From Pokkaliibacter sp. MBI-7 (GTDB taxonomy: Bacteria > Pseudomonadota > Gammaproteobacteria > Pseudomonadales > Balneatricaceae), in contig NZ_JARVTG010000001.1 of NCBI RefSeq assembly GCF_029846635.1, positions 3,869,001 to 3,933,000 on the forward strand: a stretch of 64,000 nucleotides of DNA, read 5' to 3'. Of this stretch, positions 34,224 through 43,100 are shown piece after piece. Made by a program: the position numbers and the translations under genes. Position 1 is the stretch's first letter. Each line of letters starts with the position of its first letter. A model generated the notes under the pieces. It searched no databases, was not told the origin of the DNA, and saw nothing but the letters and a program-made list of their open reading frames with translations.

Positions 34224-34332
34224 GGGGTACTTTCCTCGTTTCTTGCCATCAAAGAGCATCAGTTCACCGAAGCAGGGGGACCTCTTGCGGTGCTCGCTCG
34301 TTCAGTAACACATCAATGGTTCAGTTCCCGAC

Positions 34333-34641
34333 TCACAGAGTGGCACTGAACGTTTGTAAAAAGGCCTGGATCACTGGTTCATTGCGCCGGAAGTAGATCC
34401 ATTGGCCAATCTTCTGGGTCGTGACCAGATCTGCCCGCTGCAAGGCGGCCAGATGGGCTGATGTCGTCGACTGAGACAGACCGGTCTGCTGGAAGATCAT
34501 TCCTGCGCAAACACCCAGCTCCAGTGGAGTGGCCTGGGTGGCGAACCAGTGTTCAGGCTCCTTAAGCCACGCCAGTATCTGGCGTCTGACCGGGTGGGCC
34601 AGTGCCTTGACGATGGCGTCGATATCAGGGCTTGAGTTCAT
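34333..34641 (-). CDS. ArsR-family winged-helix regulator
   Basis: 102 aa. Winged-helix fold: KALAHPVRRQILAWL opens the domain, recognition helix QQTGLSQSTTSAHLAALQRA (about 52-71) and wing LVTTQKIGQWIYFR. One cysteine (GVCAGM) next to the recognition helix could sense electrophiles, fitting an NEM-reductase target; the classic C-V-C metal box is absent. A perfect palindrome ATATCGCGATAT lies 34 nt upstream of the start, a likely own operator. Confidence 0.88.
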   Translation of the reverse strand: MNSSPDIDAIVKALAHPVRRQILAWLKEPEHWFATQATPLELGVCAGMIFQQTGLSQSTTSAHLAALQRADLVTTQKIGQWIYFRRNEPVIQAFLQTFSATL

Positions 34642-34674
34642 GGGGCATGCTCACCAGTGTTTGAGTATTTCTGT

Positions 34675-34686
34675 ATATCGCGATAT
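34675..34686. promoter_or_regulatory. ATATCGCGATAT palindrome upstream of arsR-like gene
   Basis: Perfect 12-bp palindrome in an AT-rich stretch (34660-34725) 34 nt before the regulator start. ArsR-type operators are AT-rich palindromes of this style, so autoregulation of the arsR-nemA pair is likely (inference). Confidence 0.5.
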
Positions 34687-34849
34687 TGCGAAATAAATAT
34701 CGTCAGTTTTGGAAATTAAAAGGGCGCGAGTTGTGTCTAAGTGTTTCTTGTTGAGGGAGGCGTCAGCACCTGCCATTGCAGAACAGCGGGCAGTCTGCCA
34801 GCGCAGCGCGTGCAGAGGTGTCGGTAAGCGAGAGGATATACAACGCCGG

Positions 34850-34880
34850 AAAAAAGAAGCCCCGCGATGGGGCGGGGCTA
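34850..34880 (-). terminator. Rho-independent terminator of small RNA copy 2
   Basis: Minus strand: GCCCCGC (34878-34872), 6-nt loop CCCATC, GCGGGGC (34865-34859), then TTCTTTTTT. Stem and tail are the same as in copy 1, with a different loop. Confidence 0.9.
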
Positions 34881-34890
34881 AGAACCGTGA

Positions 34891-34959
34891 TTAGCTTTGA
34901 TGAGAGAAAACGACCAGTGACCAGCACGCCATGAACATCATGGTGTAATACAGCTGCAT
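34891..34959 (-). CDS. 22-aa hydrophobic peptide inside small RNA copy 2
   Basis: ATG at 34959, TAA at 34893-34891; begins MQLYYTMMFMACWSL and ends in S-H-Q-S. CAGGAAA lies 4-6 nt upstream of the ATG, a good ribosome site. The hydrophobic run of about 17 residues could sit in a membrane. Copy 1 keeps the AGGRAACGC ribosome-site-like phrase but has ATT in place of ATG and a different frame, so it lacks the peptide. Translation is plausible but unproven; no family is recognised. Confidence 0.45.
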   Translation of the reverse strand: MQLYYTMMFMACWSLVVFSHQS

Positions 34960-34976
34960 CGCGTTTCCTGTGGGCC

Positions 34977-35005
34977 ATAGTGGCAAAGCAGGGAGGTGAT
35001 GTCAA
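34977..35005 (-). promoter_or_regulatory. Sigma70 promoter of small RNA copy 2
   Basis: TTGACA (35005-35000), 17-nt spacer, CACTAT (34982-34977) on the minus strand: the same -35 and spacing as copy 1 with a weaker -10. Expected start near 34970. Confidence 0.65.
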
Positions 35006-35006
35006 T

Positions 35007-35025
35007 GCTAATGAGAATGGTTTTT
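35007..35025. promoter_or_regulatory. Fur box upstream of small RNA copy 2
   Basis: GCTAATGAGAATGGTTTTT matches the 19-bp Fur consensus at 13 of 19 positions, placed relative to the -35 exactly as in copy 1. It overlaps the stop codon of xseA. Confidence 0.65.
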
Positions 35026-36424
35026 ATTTATTTTTATCAACGGTCAGGTGGAGTTGCCCCTCCGCCAGTCGAGCCAGCAGCTGCTCACCTTCCCTGACCT
35101 CGCTGGCGCGGCGAATCACTTGGCCACGCTCGTCCTGCAGGATGGCGTAACCGCGTTCGAGGGTGGCAAGCGGGCTGACCAGATGCAACTGCTGCATCAC
35201 CGTGCGCAGCTGCTCCTGTGTCGTGCTGATCTTTTTATTGCCGCTGTCAGTGACTGCCATGGTCAACTGATCAACCCGCTGTTGCTGCTGTAACAGGCGG
35301 TCACTGATGCTGCGTTGCAAGCGCTGCTGCAAGCCCTGCAGCTGCTGACGCTGGCGGTCAAGGCGTCTGGCCGGCGCCTGAAACTCCAGACGGTGCTGCA
35401 GTTGCTGCAAACGCTGCCGCAGCTGGGCATGATGACGCTGCTGCAAGCGCTGCAGGCGTTGCTCGTAGTTGTCCAGTCGTTGCTTTTGTGTGTTCAGATA
35501 CTGGCGCGGGTCACGCAGCCGGCGCTGAGTCTGTTGCAGCAGATGCTGGCGGGAGCGCAGCTGTCGGCTCCAGCCATCCCGCAGGCGCCGCTGCAGCTGC
35601 GTCAACCTTTGCTCCCACACCTGCTGATCGGGGGCGACCAGTTCCGCCGCCGCTGACGGCGTAGGGGCGCGCAGATCGGCAACAAAATCGCTGATAGTTA
35701 CATCGGTCTCATGCCCGACAGCAGAAATTATCGGGATGCGGCTGGCGAAGATGGCGCGGGCGACAATTTCTTCGTTGAACGGCCACAGGTCTTCCAGCGA
35801 ACCACCACCACGACCGACGATCAGCACATCACACTGATTCAGCTGGTTGGCCAGCTGAATAGCGCGAACAATCTGCCCGGCGGCCTCATTGCCCTGTACC
35901 GCGACCGGGAACAGCTCAACCGGAATGGCCGGGCAACGCCGTTTGAGCACGGTCAGGATATCTCTGACTGCTGCTCCCGTCGGTGAAGTAATCACACCGA
36001 TCTGCTGTGGCTGGGTTGGTATGGGCTGTTTATGCTGCTGCGCGAACAGCCCCTCGGCCCCCAGTCGCTGCTGCAACTGTTCAAATGCCTGTTGCAGACT
36101 GCCAAGTCCTGCAGGCTCTATCCGCTCGCCGATCACCTGAAAGTCACCCCGAGGTTCATACAGGCTGATGCGGCAATACAAATTGACCTGTTCACCGTTG
36201 CGCGGACGGTAGCGAGAAAGCTGATTGCGATTGCGGAACATGGCACAGCGAATCTGCGCCTGATGATCCTTGAGGGTGAAGTACCAGTGGCCGGAGCCGG
36301 GGCTGCTGAAATTGGAAATCTCACCGGTGACAACCACCACCATAGGGAAGCCCTGCTCCAGAATCAGTCGGGCCTGATGGGTCAGCTGGCTAACGGTGAG
36401 AATGACACTGGTGCTGGTGGACAT
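35024..36424 (-). CDS. xseA: Exodeoxyribonuclease VII large subunit XseA
   Basis: 466 aa (E. coli 456). With XseB it degrades single-stranded DNA from both ends. N-terminal OB-fold (about 8-105: ISNFSSPGSGHWYFTLKD), catalytic domain with GVITSPTGAAVRDIL, DVLIVGRGGGSLEDLWPFNEE and the ISAVGHETDVTISD segment, then a long Gln/Arg-rich coiled-coil arm (about 270-400) of repeated LQQRLQ-like heptads. Divergent from guaB, as in many gammaproteobacteria. Its 3' end carries the Fur box of small RNA copy 2. Confidence 0.97.
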   Translation of the reverse strand: MSTSTSVILTVSQLTHQARLILEQGFPMVVVVTGEISNFSSPGSGHWYFTLKDHQAQIRCAMFRNRNQLSRYRPRNGEQVNLYCRISLYEPRGDFQVIGERIEPAGLGSLQQAFEQLQQRLGAEGLFAQQHKQPIPTQPQQIGVITSPTGAAVRDILTVLKRRCPAIPVELFPVAVQGNEAAGQIVRAIQLANQLNQCDVLIVGRGGGSLEDLWPFNEEIVARAIFASRIPIISAVGHETDVTISDFVADLRAPTPSAAAELVAPDQQVWEQRLTQLQRRLRDGWSRQLRSRQHLLQQTQRRLRDPRQYLNTQKQRLDNYEQRLQRLQQRHHAQLRQRLQQLQHRLEFQAPARRLDRQRQQLQGLQQRLQRSISDRLLQQQQRVDQLTMAVTDSGNKKISTTQEQLRTVMQQLHLVSPLATLERGYAILQDERGQVIRRASEVREGEQLLARLAEGQLHLTVDKNK

Positions 36425-36566
36425 GATGGGTTCCGTGAGAGATCAACCCGGCGACCATACCAGCTCATTGCCACTACTTGAAGTCAGCGCTGTCGTACCA
36501 CACAAGAAGGCACATTCACCGCCCACATGGATGCCGTCTTCTGGGTAGCAACTGATCAGATGTTGA

Positions 36567-36596
36567 TTGTGCCGTCCGGGAAAATCGGGATATAAT
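36567..36596 (+). promoter_or_regulatory. Promoter of guaB
   Basis: Perfect -10 TATAAT at 36591-36596, with TTGTGC at 36567-36572 as a poor -35 at 18 nt. Transcription would start near 36603, giving a leader of about 40 nt. The weak -35 suggests activation or growth-rate control, known for guaB in E. coli. Confidence 0.65.
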
Positions 36597-36643
36597 GTGG
36601 CGCTTCTTTTAATCCCTCTCCTCGATATACAGGCAGGCGGACT

Positions 36644-38116
36644 ATGTTGCGTATCGCTCAAGAAGCACTCACCTTTGACGATGTTCTATTGGTGCCCGGT
36701 TACTCAGATGTCCTTCCCAAGGATGTCACCCTCAAGACACGGCTTACCCGTGAAATCACCCTGAACATCCCACTGGTGTCCGCTGCCATGGATACCGTTA
36801 CCGAAGCGCGTCTGGCCATTGCTCTGGCTCAGGAAGGCGGCATCGGTATCATCCACAAGAACCTCACCATCGAACTGCAGGCGGAAGAAGTCCGCAAAGT
36901 GAAGAAGTTCGAGAGCGGTGTGGTGAAAGATCCCGTTACCTGTAGCCCTGAAACCACCGTACGTGAAGTACTGGCCATGGTGCGTCGCTACAGCTTCTCT
37001 GGCTTCCCAGTGGTCGACAAGGGCGAACTGGTTGGTATCGTGACCAGCCGTGACGTGCGCTTTGAAGACAATCTGGATACGCCTGTTACCAAGATCATGA
37101 CTCCCAAAGAGCGTCTGGTAACCGTAAAAGAAGGTGAAGCACACGATGTGGTCATCGGCTTGCTGCGCAAGCACCGCATCGAGAAAGTGCTGGTCGTTGA
37201 CAATGAATTCCGTCTGCGCGGTATGCGTACCGTGAAAGACATGCACAAAGCTGAAGCCTTCCCCAACGCCAGTAAAGATGCTGATGGCCGCCTGCGCGTA
37301 GGTGCTGCGGTAGGCACCGGCGCTGATACAGGTGACCGCGTGGCGGCACTGGTTGAGGCTGGTGTGGATGTGATCGTGGTGGATACTGCGCACGGCCACT
37401 CCAAAGGCGTTATTGACCGCGTTCGCTGGGTCAAGGAAAACTTCCCTCAGGTACAGGTTATCGGCGGCAACATCGCTACTGCTGAAGCGGCACTGGCGCT
37501 GGCTGAAGCAGGTGCTGACGGCGTCAAGGTCGGTATCGGCCCAGGCTCTATCTGTACTACCCGTATTATCGCTGGCGTAGGCGTTCCGCAGATCAGTGCG
37601 GTGGCCAACGTAGTAGAAGCCATGCAGGAAAAAGGTATCCCCGTCATTGCTGACGGCGGTATCCGTTTCTCTGGTGATCTGGCCAAAGCCATCGTTGCTG
37701 GTGCCAGCGTGGTCATGGTCGGCGGTCTGCTGGCCGGTACCGACGAAGCGCCCGGTGAAGTGGAACTGTTCCAGGGCCGTACCTTCAAGTCTTACCGTGG
37801 CATGGGCTCACTGGGCGCCATGTCTCAGTCTCAGGGCTCTTCTGACCGCTACTTCCAGGACGCCAAAGCCGGTGTTGAAAAGCTGGTACCGGAAGGTATC
37901 GAAGGTCGCGTTCCCTGCAAGGGCCCGCTGGCCGCAGTGGTTCACCAGCTGATGGGTGGTCTGCGCTCCTCCATGGGCTACACCGGATGTGCCAACATTG
38001 AAGAAATGCGTACCAAGCCACAGTTTGTGCGCATCACCAATGCCGGTATCAACGAAAGCCACGTACACGATGTGACTATCACCAAGGAAGCACCCAACTA
38101 CCGTATGGGTTCATAA
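36644..38116 (+). CDS. guaB: Inosine-5'-monophosphate dehydrogenase GuaB
   Basis: Oxidises IMP to XMP with NAD+, the committed step to GMP. 490 aa (E. coli 488). TIM barrel interrupted by two CBS domains (about 93-205: VVKDPVTCSPE and KIMTPKERLVTV). The catalytic-cysteine loop G-P-G-S-I-C-T-T-R-I is near residue 305 and the flap motif YRGMGSLGAM near 385. Codons are strongly biased, as for a highly expressed gene. guaA follows after 179 nt with a terminator between, so guaA expression depends on read-through or its own promoter. Confidence 0.98.
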   Translation: MLRIAQEALTFDDVLLVPGYSDVLPKDVTLKTRLTREITLNIPLVSAAMDTVTEARLAIALAQEGGIGIIHKNLTIELQAEEVRKVKKFESGVVKDPVTCSPETTVREVLAMVRRYSFSGFPVVDKGELVGIVTSRDVRFEDNLDTPVTKIMTPKERLVTVKEGEAHDVVIGLLRKHRIEKVLVVDNEFRLRGMRTVKDMHKAEAFPNASKDADGRLRVGAAVGTGADTGDRVAALVEAGVDVIVVDTAHGHSKGVIDRVRWVKENFPQVQVIGGNIATAEAALALAEAGADGVKVGIGPGSICTTRIIAGVGVPQISAVANVVEAMQEKGIPVIADGGIRFSGDLAKAIVAGASVVMVGGLLAGTDEAPGEVELFQGRTFKSYRGMGSLGAMSQSQGSSDRYFQDAKAGVEKLVPEGIEGRVPCKGPLAAVVHQLMGGLRSSMGYTGCANIEEMRTKPQFVRITNAGINESHVHDVTITKEAPNYRMGS

Positions 38117-38228
38117 CACCTCCGTGCTGGGGGAAGGCATATAAGTGCCACCCCGGTTCAGGTGACTTGGGTCGTATTCAGGACTGAGTGGTTTGCCTGC
38201 TCAGTCGTAAATTCTGACAGTGTAAAGG

Positions 38229-38256
38229 TGGGGCTGTTTCCAGCCCCATTTTTCTT
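38229..38256 (+). terminator. Intrinsic terminator between guaB and guaA
   Basis: TGGGGCTG (38229-38236), loop TTTC, CAGCCCCA (38241-38248), then TTTTTCTTTTT. Strong stem and T tract, 48 nt before guaA; may act as an attenuator that sets the guaB:guaA ratio. Confidence 0.8.
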
Positions 38257-38295
38257 TTTCAGCTAGCCCTCATCGGGCAGTTGTGGAGATAAGTT

Positions 38296-39876
38296 ATGGC
38301 AGTCGACATTCATGCCCAACGGATGCTGATTCTCGATTTCGGCTCCCAGTACACTCAGCTGATCGCGCGTCGTGTTCGTGAGATCGGTGTGTACTGCGAA
38401 ATTCATCCTTTCGACATGACCGAAGAAGAGATTCGTGCCTTCAACCCCAAAGGTATCATCCTTGCCGGTGGCCCCGAGTCTGTGACTGAGCTGGGTTCGC
38501 CCCGTGCTCCTGCTGGTGTATTCGACATGGGCATCCCCCTGCTGGGCATCTGCTACGGTATGCAGACCATGGCCGAGCAGCTGGGCGGCAAGGTTGCCAG
38601 CTCTGACAAGCGTGAGTTCGGCTATGCTCAGGTACGTATCGTTGAAGGCGGAAGTCGCCTGCTGGACGGTATCGAAGACCATATCGCCAACAACGGCTCG
38701 CTGATGCTGGACGTGTGGATGAGCCACGGTGACAAAGTGGTTGAGCTGCCTGAAGGTTTCCATACGGTCGCCGCGACTGAAAGTGCACCTATTGCTGCCA
38801 TGTGCCACCCCTCCAAGAACTTCTACGGCGTGCAGTTCCACCCTGAAGTGACCCACACCAAACAGGGTGGCCGCATTCTGAGCCGCTTTATCAAAGACAT
38901 CTGCGGCTGCGAAGCGCTGTGGAACGCAGCCAACATCATTGATGACGCCATTGCCCAGGTTCGCGCCAAGGTTGGTGATCAGAAGGTGCTACTGGGCCTG
39001 TCAGGCGGTGTTGACTCCTCTGTTGTTGCTGCACTGCTGCACCGTGCCATTGGTGAGCAGCTGACCTGCGTATTCGTTGACCATGGTCTGCTGCGCAAAG
39101 GCGAAGGCGATCAGGTCATGAAAATGTTCGCCGACAACATGGGCGTACGTGTTATCCGCGTCAATGCAGAAGAGCAGTTCCTGGGCCTGCTGCAGGGCGA
39201 AGCGGATCCTGAGAAGAAACGCAAAATCATTGGTAATACCTTTATTCACGTGTTTGACGATGAAGCTGCCAAGCTGCAGGACGTTAAATTCCTGGCTCAG
39301 GGCACCATCTATCCTGACGTGATCGAATCTGCCGCTGCCAAGACGGGCAAGGCTCATGTCATCAAATCTCACCACAACGTGGGTGGTTTGCCTGAAGACA
39401 TGAAGTTCGAGCTGGTCGAGCCACTGCGTGAACTGTTCAAAGACGAAGTGCGCCGCATCGGTCTGGAACTGGGCCTGCCCTATGACATGGTCTATCGCCA
39501 CCCGTTCCCCGGCCCGGGTCTGGGCGTGCGTATCCTTGGCGAAGTGAAGAAAGAGTACGCCGACATCCTGCGCGAAGCCGATGCCATCTTTATCGAAGAG
39601 CTGCATCGCTCAGGCTTCTACCACAAGACCAGCCAGGCATTTGCTGTGTTCCTGCCGGTGAAGTCGGTGGGTGTGGTAGGTGATGGTCGTCGTTATGAGT
39701 ACGTTATCGCGCTGCGCGCGGTAGAAACTATCGACTTTATGACCGCACGCTGGGCGCACCTGCCCTATGAGCTGCTGGAAACCGTCTCCAGCCGTATCAT
39801 CAATGAAATCGCGCAGGTTTCTCGCGTCACTTATGACGTATCGAGCAAGCCGCCCGCGACGATTGAGTGGGAATAA
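38296..39876 (+). CDS. guaA: GMP synthase (glutamine-hydrolysing) GuaA
   Basis: Aminates XMP to GMP using glutamine and ATP. 526 aa (E. coli 525). Class I glutamine amidotransferase with nucleophile Cys in G-I-C-Y-G-M-Q (about residue 86) and catalytic His in FHPEVTHT (about 181-188). The ATP pyrophosphatase P-loop L-S-G-G-V-D-S-S-V-V begins near 235, and a C-terminal dimerisation domain ends TIEWE. Followed by its own strong terminator. Confidence 0.98.
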   Translation: MAVDIHAQRMLILDFGSQYTQLIARRVREIGVYCEIHPFDMTEEEIRAFNPKGIILAGGPESVTELGSPRAPAGVFDMGIPLLGICYGMQTMAEQLGGKVASSDKREFGYAQVRIVEGGSRLLDGIEDHIANNGSLMLDVWMSHGDKVVELPEGFHTVAATESAPIAAMCHPSKNFYGVQFHPEVTHTKQGGRILSRFIKDICGCEALWNAANIIDDAIAQVRAKVGDQKVLLGLSGGVDSSVVAALLHRAIGEQLTCVFVDHGLLRKGEGDQVMKMFADNMGVRVIRVNAEEQFLGLLQGEADPEKKRKIIGNTFIHVFDDEAAKLQDVKFLAQGTIYPDVIESAAAKTGKAHVIKSHHNVGGLPEDMKFELVEPLRELFKDEVRRIGLELGLPYDMVYRHPFPGPGLGVRILGEVKKEYADILREADAIFIEELHRSGFYHKTSQAFAVFLPVKSVGVVGDGRRYEYVIALRAVETIDFMTARWAHLPYELLETVSSRIINEIAQVSRVTYDVSSKPPATIEWE

Positions 39877-39906
39877 GTTTCCGCTGATTAGTGTTGGTTG
39901 ATGTAC

Positions 39907-39935
39907 AAAAAACCCGCCTTGGCGGGTTTTTTGTT
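39907..39935 (+). terminator. Intrinsic terminator after guaA
   Basis: AACCCGCC (39911-39918), TT, GGCGGGTT (39921-39928), with A-rich left and T-rich right flanks (TTTTTTGTTTT), so it can work in both directions. It isolates guaA from the nuclease/NTPase gene that follows. Confidence 0.9.
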
Positions 39936-40059
39936 TTCTTTTATCAGAGATGCTTTCAGGGGCGCTTATAGTGATTGATTTGGTCTAAGGTAGATGGCTT
40001 GTTAACTCACCGAATTTACTTATTTTCAGTCATTCATGCTGCGTCAGATTCATTTCTCG

Positions 40060-40116
40060 ATAGTCGAACTATGACTATTTATATGCTGCAAAAGTACGCC
40101 TAACTATTGGATAGTT
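40060..40116. promoter_or_regulatory. Two inverted repeats before the nuclease-STAND gene
   Basis: ATAGTC-N7-GACTAT at 40060-40078 and AACTAT-TGG-ATAGTT at 40102-40116, both with perfect 6-bp arms built on an ATAGT core, lie in AT-rich DNA 36-92 nt before the start codon. They could be operators that keep the gene quiet; no regulator gene is adjacent. Confidence 0.45.
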
Positions 40117-40151
40117 CGTCGAATCTGAAAGTCTTGCATTGGGGTTATACG

Positions 40152-43100
40152 ATGGCAATTTTCGATATAGATAAGGATGATTTACTTCGACTTTCCGATA
40201 TTCAGCTTGAGGAGCTGATAGCGCGGCTTGCCGAGGCCGAGGTAGCTGCTCTTGGTTATAGCCCTGCAGGTGTCAGTTGGTCTGGCTCTATGAAGGCCCC
40301 AGATGGTGGAATTGATATTCATGTGCAGTTGGATGCTTCTGAGCTTAAGCCAAGTTTCCTATATCGTCCTAATACAATCCTTCAATCAAAGAAAGGTTCA
40401 ATGCCGAGATCAGCGATCTCAAGCGAGATGCTGAAAGACGGTTCTCTCAATCCAACCATTTCTCACCAAGCAGAGATCGGTGGCGGGTACATTATTGTTA
40501 GCCTTGAAGATGACTGTTCACCACCTATGAAAAGTGATCGTTTAGCAGCGATGCGTGCAGCTGTTGATAACGACCCGAATAAAGACAACATTCATCTCGA
40601 TTTTTTCGACAGATCAAAACTAGCCCAGTGGGTACGGCAGCATCCTTCGGTTTTGCTTTGGGTCAAAAATCAGCTTGGTCAAGGATATTCGGGCTGGCAG
40701 CCTTATGGAGCTTGGAGTAATCCACCTAGAGGATCGGAAGATACACTCATTTTAGCCGCCGGCGTTACGATCGATGTTCCAACGGAACGGGGGCAGAAGC
40801 TCTCCATTGAGGAGGCTATAGAGCCGATGCGTCAACTTATTCGTACATCGAATAAAGCAATACGCATCACAGGCCTTTCTGGAGTAGGTAAAACAAGAAT
40901 TGTTCAAGCTCTCTTTGACGAGAATGTAGGTTCTGATCCTCTCGATAGAACCATTGCAGTCTATGTAGATACTGGACAAGACCCTGATCCTTCTGCGTCG
41001 GCCATGCTTGATCGTCTGATTGCCGTGGGGCGTCCTGCGGTAATGATCCTCGACAACTGCCCATCCGATCTACATTCGGTATTAGCAAGCAAGGTATCGG
41101 CGGCAAGTGGTAACGTCCGTCTTATCACCGTTGAATACGATATTAAAGATGACAAACCGCAAACCACTGAAGTTATCCATATTGAGGCGAACGGGCCGGA
41201 AGTCGCCGAAGAGCTTTTGATGCGCCGATTTCCCGAAATTGGTCAGGGAAATGCACGGCGTGTCGCCGAGTTTGCCGATGGTAATTCTAGAGTAGCCTTA
41301 GCCATCGCAGAGCAGGTCGGACAAGGTGAGAGCTTGGCCGAACTAACGGATGCTGCGTTGTTCAATCGTCTCTTCCAGCAAAGGAAGGAGGAGGATGGCA
41401 ATCTTCGCGAACAAGCAGAAACTTTGTCGCTCGTGTATTCGTTCTCGGTCTCTGATCCAGAGGTTGGTCAGAGTGAGCTGGGAGTTTTAGGTTCGATTTC
41501 AGGGCATGCGAAAACCCAACTGTTCCGAGCCGTGACGAAGCTGGCAGGCCGACATGTCGTACAGCAGAGAGCGCATTGGAGAGCAATTCTGCCTCATGCT
41601 GTTGCTAACCGATTAACGCGCTCGGCACTGGAGAGCATCCCTCAAGATATTCTGAGATCGACGTTTGAAGCGGCTGGTAACAGCCGGCTTCTGATGTCAT
41701 TCGCTCATAGGCTTGGCCTGATGCATGACCATCCTGTGGCCAAAAATATTGTGGAGGCATGGCTGCAACCTGATGGCCTGTTGGGGCATATTCTGGATCT
41801 CGATGAGAATGGGTTGAGGATACTGGGCTATATTGGACCCGTCGCACCGGATGTACTACTGGATCGGATTGAAGCGGTGCTTATGGCTCCAGAATTTCAG
41901 GGGATGGAACCGAGGCATAACCTGCGTAGGACCACGATCCTCAGTCTGCTTCAGTCATTGGCATACGAACCGCACGATTTTAAGCGCTGTATGTCACTTC
42001 TGATCCGCGTCGCGGACTATGAAGATGAAAGCAACAACTATGATGCCGTAAGGGGCATGATTTCGGGGTTCTTTCAGCCCTACCTTTCCGGCACTCATGC
42101 TTCGATGCAACAACGTCTTGCCATTGTAGAAGAATGCTTAGGCTCTGAAGATCATGGTCGGCGCTCTTTGGGGATCAAGTTACTTTCAACCGCATTGGAT
42201 GGTCCGCCGTGGACAGGCTTTGGACTCAACGATTTCGGGGCGCGGCCTAGGGACTACGGCTACCGTCCGAACCATGACCAACTCGTTGAGTGGTGCACTG
42301 CTTTCATGAATTTGGCGGTGCGGCTGGCAAATTCAGACGACGAGGACATCAAGAGCCGTGCACGATTGGTTCTGGCGAATGAGTTTCGCGGTCTGTGGCA
42401 CCAAGTAGCAATGCGGGACAAACTGGTCGAAGCAGCACGGGTGATCAACGATCACCGGCCATGGGGCGAAGGCTGGAAGGCCGTTCGCTCGATCATCTAT
42501 TTCGATCACACAAGGCAAAAAGGTGAACCTGAACCGCTCCCCCAAGACCTCGCCGATCTGGATAGAGACCTAAAGCCTCGCGACCTGATTGCGAAGATCC
42601 AAACATATGTGCTTGGCAAAGGGCATGATCCTTGGGTGCTTGATGACGACTTCGATGACAGCAGCGATAACAAATACCGCGCGGCTGAAGGTCGACTAGC
42701 TGCAAAGGCAACGGATTTAGGTGAGAGTTTTGCGGCGTCGGGCTATCAACTCGATGAGTTGAGTCCTGACCTGTTTTCAAACGACTGGATGCCATATCGC
42801 AAAGCGTTCGGGATCGGCCTTGCTAAGGGGGTCCATAATTATCGTGACGGTTGGCAAGGTTTGCTGGAACAACTCGCTCGGTCATCTGGTTCAAACCAAA
42901 ACTTTGCGGTGATTGGTGGCTTCATCGAAGAGGTTGCCGCCCATGACCATCCGCTTTCGAGAGAATTCTTGGATGAATGTGCAGAACACTCAGAACTTCA
43001 GAAAGTCCTTGTGGGCCTGCATCCATGGGATGGCTTCACAGAGAACGATCTGGATCGGTGTATGGCCCTGCTCGACAATAAAGACACACGGACGACTTGC

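Larger units (their letters stand above)
34850..34970 (-). ncRNA. Candidate Fur-regulated small RNA, copy 2 (possibly dual function)
   Basis: Predicted transcript of about 121 nt between a promoter at 34977-35005 and a terminator. It shares with copy 1 the 40-base block (34872-34911), the -35 element, the Fur-box half GTCAATGCTAATGA and the terminator form, but its 5' half is different and holds a 22-codon frame with a good ribosome site. Identity continues 19 bases past that frame's stop codon, so the shared block is probably kept for RNA pairing rather than for the peptide. The promoter overlaps the 3' end of xseA. Confidence 0.68.

Noticed and set aside
33123..34349. 408-codon plus-strand frame opposite nemA
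   Set aside because: It lies wholly across the nemA-like gene, which has clear OYE motifs; the plus-strand protein has no recognisable domain and reflects codon bias.
38117..38295. Purine riboswitch between guaB and guaA
   Set aside because: Only a simple terminator hairpin is evident; no three-way junction or conserved purine-aptamer loop sequences seen.
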